The notes under the pieces are model-generated. The model did no database searches and was not told the origin of the DNA. It was given only the letters and a program-made list of their open reading frames with translations. Of a stretch of 7,439 nucleotides of DNA, positions 5,905 through 7,439 are shown one piece after another. This stretch comes from an uncultured Pedobacter sp. (GTDB taxonomy: Bacteria > Bacteroidota > Bacteroidia > Sphingobacteriales > Sphingobacteriaceae): the NCBI GenBank assembly GCA_938008555.1, contig CALLKE010000267.1, positions 1-7,439 on the forward strand. The letters are read 5' to 3'. Within the stretch, counting starts at the first letter, position 1; every line of letters starts with the position of its first letter. The position numbers and the translations under genes were made by a program.

Positions 5905-5936
5905 AAAAATCCCTCCAAGGAAAACTCCAAGGAGGG
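5905..5936 (-). terminator. Intrinsic terminator after the exonuclease gene
   Basis: On the minus strand CCCTCC-TT-GG, a six-base loop AGTTTT, and CC-TT-GGAGGG form a stem with a tandem U-U internal loop (5911-5936). One base later comes TTTTT (5905-5909). The stem begins six bases after the exonuclease stop (5943-5945). The U-run is short, so termination may be partial, letting transcripts continue into the block behind, where I see no strong promoter. Confidence 0.75.
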
Positions 5937-5942
5937 TTTAGT

Positions 5943-6860
5943 TTATGCTAATAATGTGCTGCGTTTTTCTTTGCTGAGGATGTTATCTTTCATTCTACCA
6001 AAAGCACCGCACTCTAAACACTCCGCTTCATGATAAACGCCAGCAGGAGTGGTCGTGATTTTCCCAGTCAATGTAGTAGCTGAACTGCCACAAACCTTGC
6101 AGCGGTGGTTGTGGTCTTGATAGTACAAACCAGCATTAAAACCTGCAGTAATACCACGAGCACGTAGTTCAAGGAAAACACGTTTCAGTAATTCTACATC
6201 ATGTTTGCAGTACTCTTGCATCTCTGCTAGAGCTTTTGCATCTCCTGATTGAACACGTACCCATAAGTCAATTCCACCAGTATCAATTTTTCGGCCAATA
6301 TCGAAATACGCAGCAATCGAGTCTAGTTTATTGCTCGGGAGTCGATACGCTTTTTTAGCCATCTCAAGGGTGTCGAGAATTGGTACTTTTCGAAGAGGAC
6401 GAATGCCGTGAAATGAAAAACGATTTTCTAGCATCTTGATATCGAAGTTTTTACCATTGTGTGCTACGATTGCATCAGCATCTTCTAAAGATTCGCGGAT
6501 TACTTGGCAAGTATTAAAATCTTCTCCAAGTTCGGCTTCGTCAGGTGTACAAGACAGGATGAGTACTTGATCAGATTTAATCGAAGAAATTCCTGCCATC
6601 AGAATATTCCCGCCTTCTTCAATCACTGCATCTTGATTGATAAATTGTTTGTGTCTCCCAAATGCATACACCTTTGCTGCGCTTGTTTCGATATCCAAGA
6701 AAACAATGTTTGGTCCTTTTAGTTTATCTTCTCTATGTTTTGCTAGAAATTCATTAACACCAGATTTACTTGCATTTACTGCGAATGCGATATCAGCACC
6801 AGCGACCCCGAGCCTGTTTAGTGAAAAAATGTCTCTGATTTGTTGTTCTGTATATTTCAT
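5943..6860 (-). CDS. DEDDy-type 3'-5' exonuclease with N-terminal HTH and C-terminal zinc ribbon
   Basis: Counting from ATG 6860 (305 residues), residues about 2-45 form a helix-turn-helix-like segment (YTEQQIRDIFSLN, then GVAGADIAFAVN, then SGVNEFLAKH) that may touch DNA. The RNase H-fold exonuclease follows: Exo I FLDIET with D56 and E58, Exo II HNGKNFDIKMLE with D140, and Exo III YCKHD with Y217 and D221. The Y-x3-D form makes it a DEDDy enzyme, resembling predicted RNase H-like YprB/PF13482 domains. The C-terminus carries CKVC (254/257) and CLEC (281/284), a four-cysteine zinc ribbon. All four acidic residues are present, so it should be active on single-stranded ends or primers. The upstream ATG at 6914 would overlap the neighbouring gene; AGGAGA before ATG 6860 decides the start. 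Hand counts of several lines give about 42-50% G+C against 35-37% in nrd lines, hinting at separate origin. Confidence 0.85.
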   Translation of the reverse strand: MKYTEQQIRDIFSLNRLGVAGADIAFAVNASKSGVNEFLAKHREDKLKGPNIVFLDIETSAAKVYAFGRHKQFINQDAVIEEGGNILMAGISSIKSDQVLILSCTPDEAELGEDFNTCQVIRESLEDADAIVAHNGKNFDIKMLENRFSFHGIRPLRKVPILDTLEMAKKAYRLPSNKLDSIAAYFDIGRKIDTGGIDLWVRVQSGDAKALAEMQEYCKHDVELLKRVFLELRARGITAGFNAGLYYQDHNHRCKVCGSSATTLTGKITTTPAGVYHEAECLECGAFGRMKDNILSKEKRSTLLA

Positions 6861-6867
6861 TGCTCTC

Positions 6868-7368
6868 CTATCTAAGAATTTTATGAGTGTGGCATAATTG
6901 AACAATTTTATCAAACGTATAGTTCTTTGTCAACAGCCCCTTATTAAAAATAGCTTTTCTTTCAGCAGAATTCTTACCGTCCTCAAGATTCATGGCTTTC
7001 AATACTCTTGATTTTGATACTTCATTTAGTTTATTGAATTCTGCCTTGCATTTCTTAATCCATGAAGGGTGCAAGATATCTATTTCTTTAGTTGCAGAAT
7101 TTTCAAGATATGCAGCGGCTGCACGAAGAAAATCTGAAAGACTTGAGTTGTACCACCAGCCGATGTACCGCTTAAAGTTATTTTCAATTTTTCCAAGCAT
7201 TGCATTTGATTGCCGGTGTAAAACACCACGTACAGCTTGTGTATCGTGGTCATGATCTAGTACAGTATCTTTAAAATCTGTCTTCTGACCAGTTAGTTCA
7301 CATACACCATTGTATAATTCTTCTCTGACTTCTCTAACGTCTTTTGCGTTGTAAAGGTGCTTACTCAA
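6868..7368 (-). CDS. Recombination endonuclease VII-like His-Me finger nuclease
   Basis: A 166-residue protein with the endonuclease VII core: CELTGQKT, then LDHDHDT (D38-H39-D40-H41), then VRGVLHRQSNAMLG with N55. In T4 gp49 the equivalent Asp-His pair and Asn bind the metal and cut Holliday junctions and other branched DNA. The structural zinc site of the family (CxxC ... CxxC) is eroded: only C23 stands, with T26, H51 and S54 at the other positions. The C-terminal ~60 residues (WIKKCKAEFNKLNE ... NSAERKAIFNKGLLTKNYTFDKIV) are a helical tail I cannot assign. The start is TTG with GGGGTGA just upstream, and TTGAGTAA overlaps the stop of the preceding gene. The TAG stop overlaps the SD of the exonuclease gene, so the two are co-translated. 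Probable role: resolving replication or packaging intermediates. Confidence 0.85.
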   Translation of the reverse strand: MSKHLYNAKDVREVREELYNGVCELTGQKTDFKDTVLDHDHDTQAVRGVLHRQSNAMLGKIENNFKRYIGWWYNSSLSDFLRAAAAYLENSATKEIDILHPSWIKKCKAEFNKLNEVSKSRVLKAMNLEDGKNSAERKAIFNKGLLTKNYTFDKIVQLCHTHKILR

Positions 7369-7439
7369 GATTCACCCCGTATCTACTAGCAAATTCCTTG
7401 AAATCAAGTAAATCCTCCTTGGTACTTTTCATTCTAACG
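7361..7439 (-). CDS. C-terminal end of an unidentified upstream gene (partial)
   Basis: The frame is open from the window edge to TAA at 7361-7363 and reads VRMKSTKEDLLDFKEFASRYG then VNLE. Its stop overlaps the TTG start of the endonuclease VII-like gene by eight bases, the same arrangement as between the two pyrophosphohydrolase genes, which argues that it is a real coding end. An internal ATG (residue 3), with no SD visible before the edge, could also make it a very short gene. There is too little sequence to name it. Confidence 0.55.
   Translation of the reverse strand, partial: VRMKSTKEDLLDFKEFASRYGVNLE

Noticed and set aside
5738..6033. Plus-strand frames across the terminator region
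   Set aside because: They read through the terminator hairpin and the antisense of two genes; no motif or supported start.
6861..6914. Upstream ATG adding 18 residues to the exonuclease
   Set aside because: It lies inside the endonuclease VII-like coding end and lacks an SD, whereas AGGAGA precedes ATG 6860.

Overview
The window is a mosaic. About 7 kb (roughly positions 375-7439, all genes on the minus strand) reads as a DNA-metabolism block of a tailed bacteriophage. The last ~370 bases (1 to about 372) read as the start of a Bacteroidota (Flavobacteriia, Chryseobacterium-like) cell-envelope gene. The phage side has tightly packed and overlapping genes, strong Shine-Dalgarno (SD) sequences (AAGGAG, GGGAGG, AGGAGA), a textbook sigma70-type promoter and frequent GTG/TTG starts, which suggests a virus of a proteobacterium or Gram-positive host. 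The envelope gene has no SD, a TAnnTTTG box like the Bacteroidota -7 element and a signal peptide ending in FAQ. These two expression signatures do not normally occur in one genome, so the junction near 372-380 is either an assembly or library chimera or a real recombination joint. I cannot tell which from sequence alone, but a chimera is more likely.

Layout in transcription order (right to left). At 7361-7439 is the C-terminal tail of an unidentified gene. It overlaps a recombination endonuclease VII-like His-Me nuclease (6868-7368). Next comes a DEDDy-type 3'-5' exonuclease with an N-terminal helix-turn-helix and a C-terminal zinc ribbon (5943-6860), closed by an intrinsic terminator (5905-5936). 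The second block runs from a conserved-looking small phage protein (5659-5874), through a MazG-like nucleotide pyrophosphohydrolase (5184-5669) and a MazZ/DUF5664-type dATP/dGTP diphosphohydrolase-like protein with an extra N-terminal domain (4646-5191), to the flavin-dependent thymidylate synthase ThyX (3723-4646). A promoter at 3692-3720 and a GNRA-capped leader hairpin then begin the third block: a 109-residue unknown protein, class I ribonucleotide reductase NrdA (no ATP cone) and NrdB, and the N-terminal stump of an HNH/AP2-type homing endonuclease whose reading frame fails at the junction.

Together the phage genes make a DNA precursor and processing module. NrdAB reduces ribonucleotides to deoxyribonucleotides. 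The two all-alpha pyrophosphohydrolases probably trim or rebalance dNTPs (and could supply dUMP). ThyX makes dTMP without needing dihydrofolate reductase. The exonuclease and endonuclease VII-like protein act on replication or recombination intermediates. I see no tRNA, integrase, CRISPR array, insertion sequence, capsid or tail gene, and no intergenic stretch above 300 bases.
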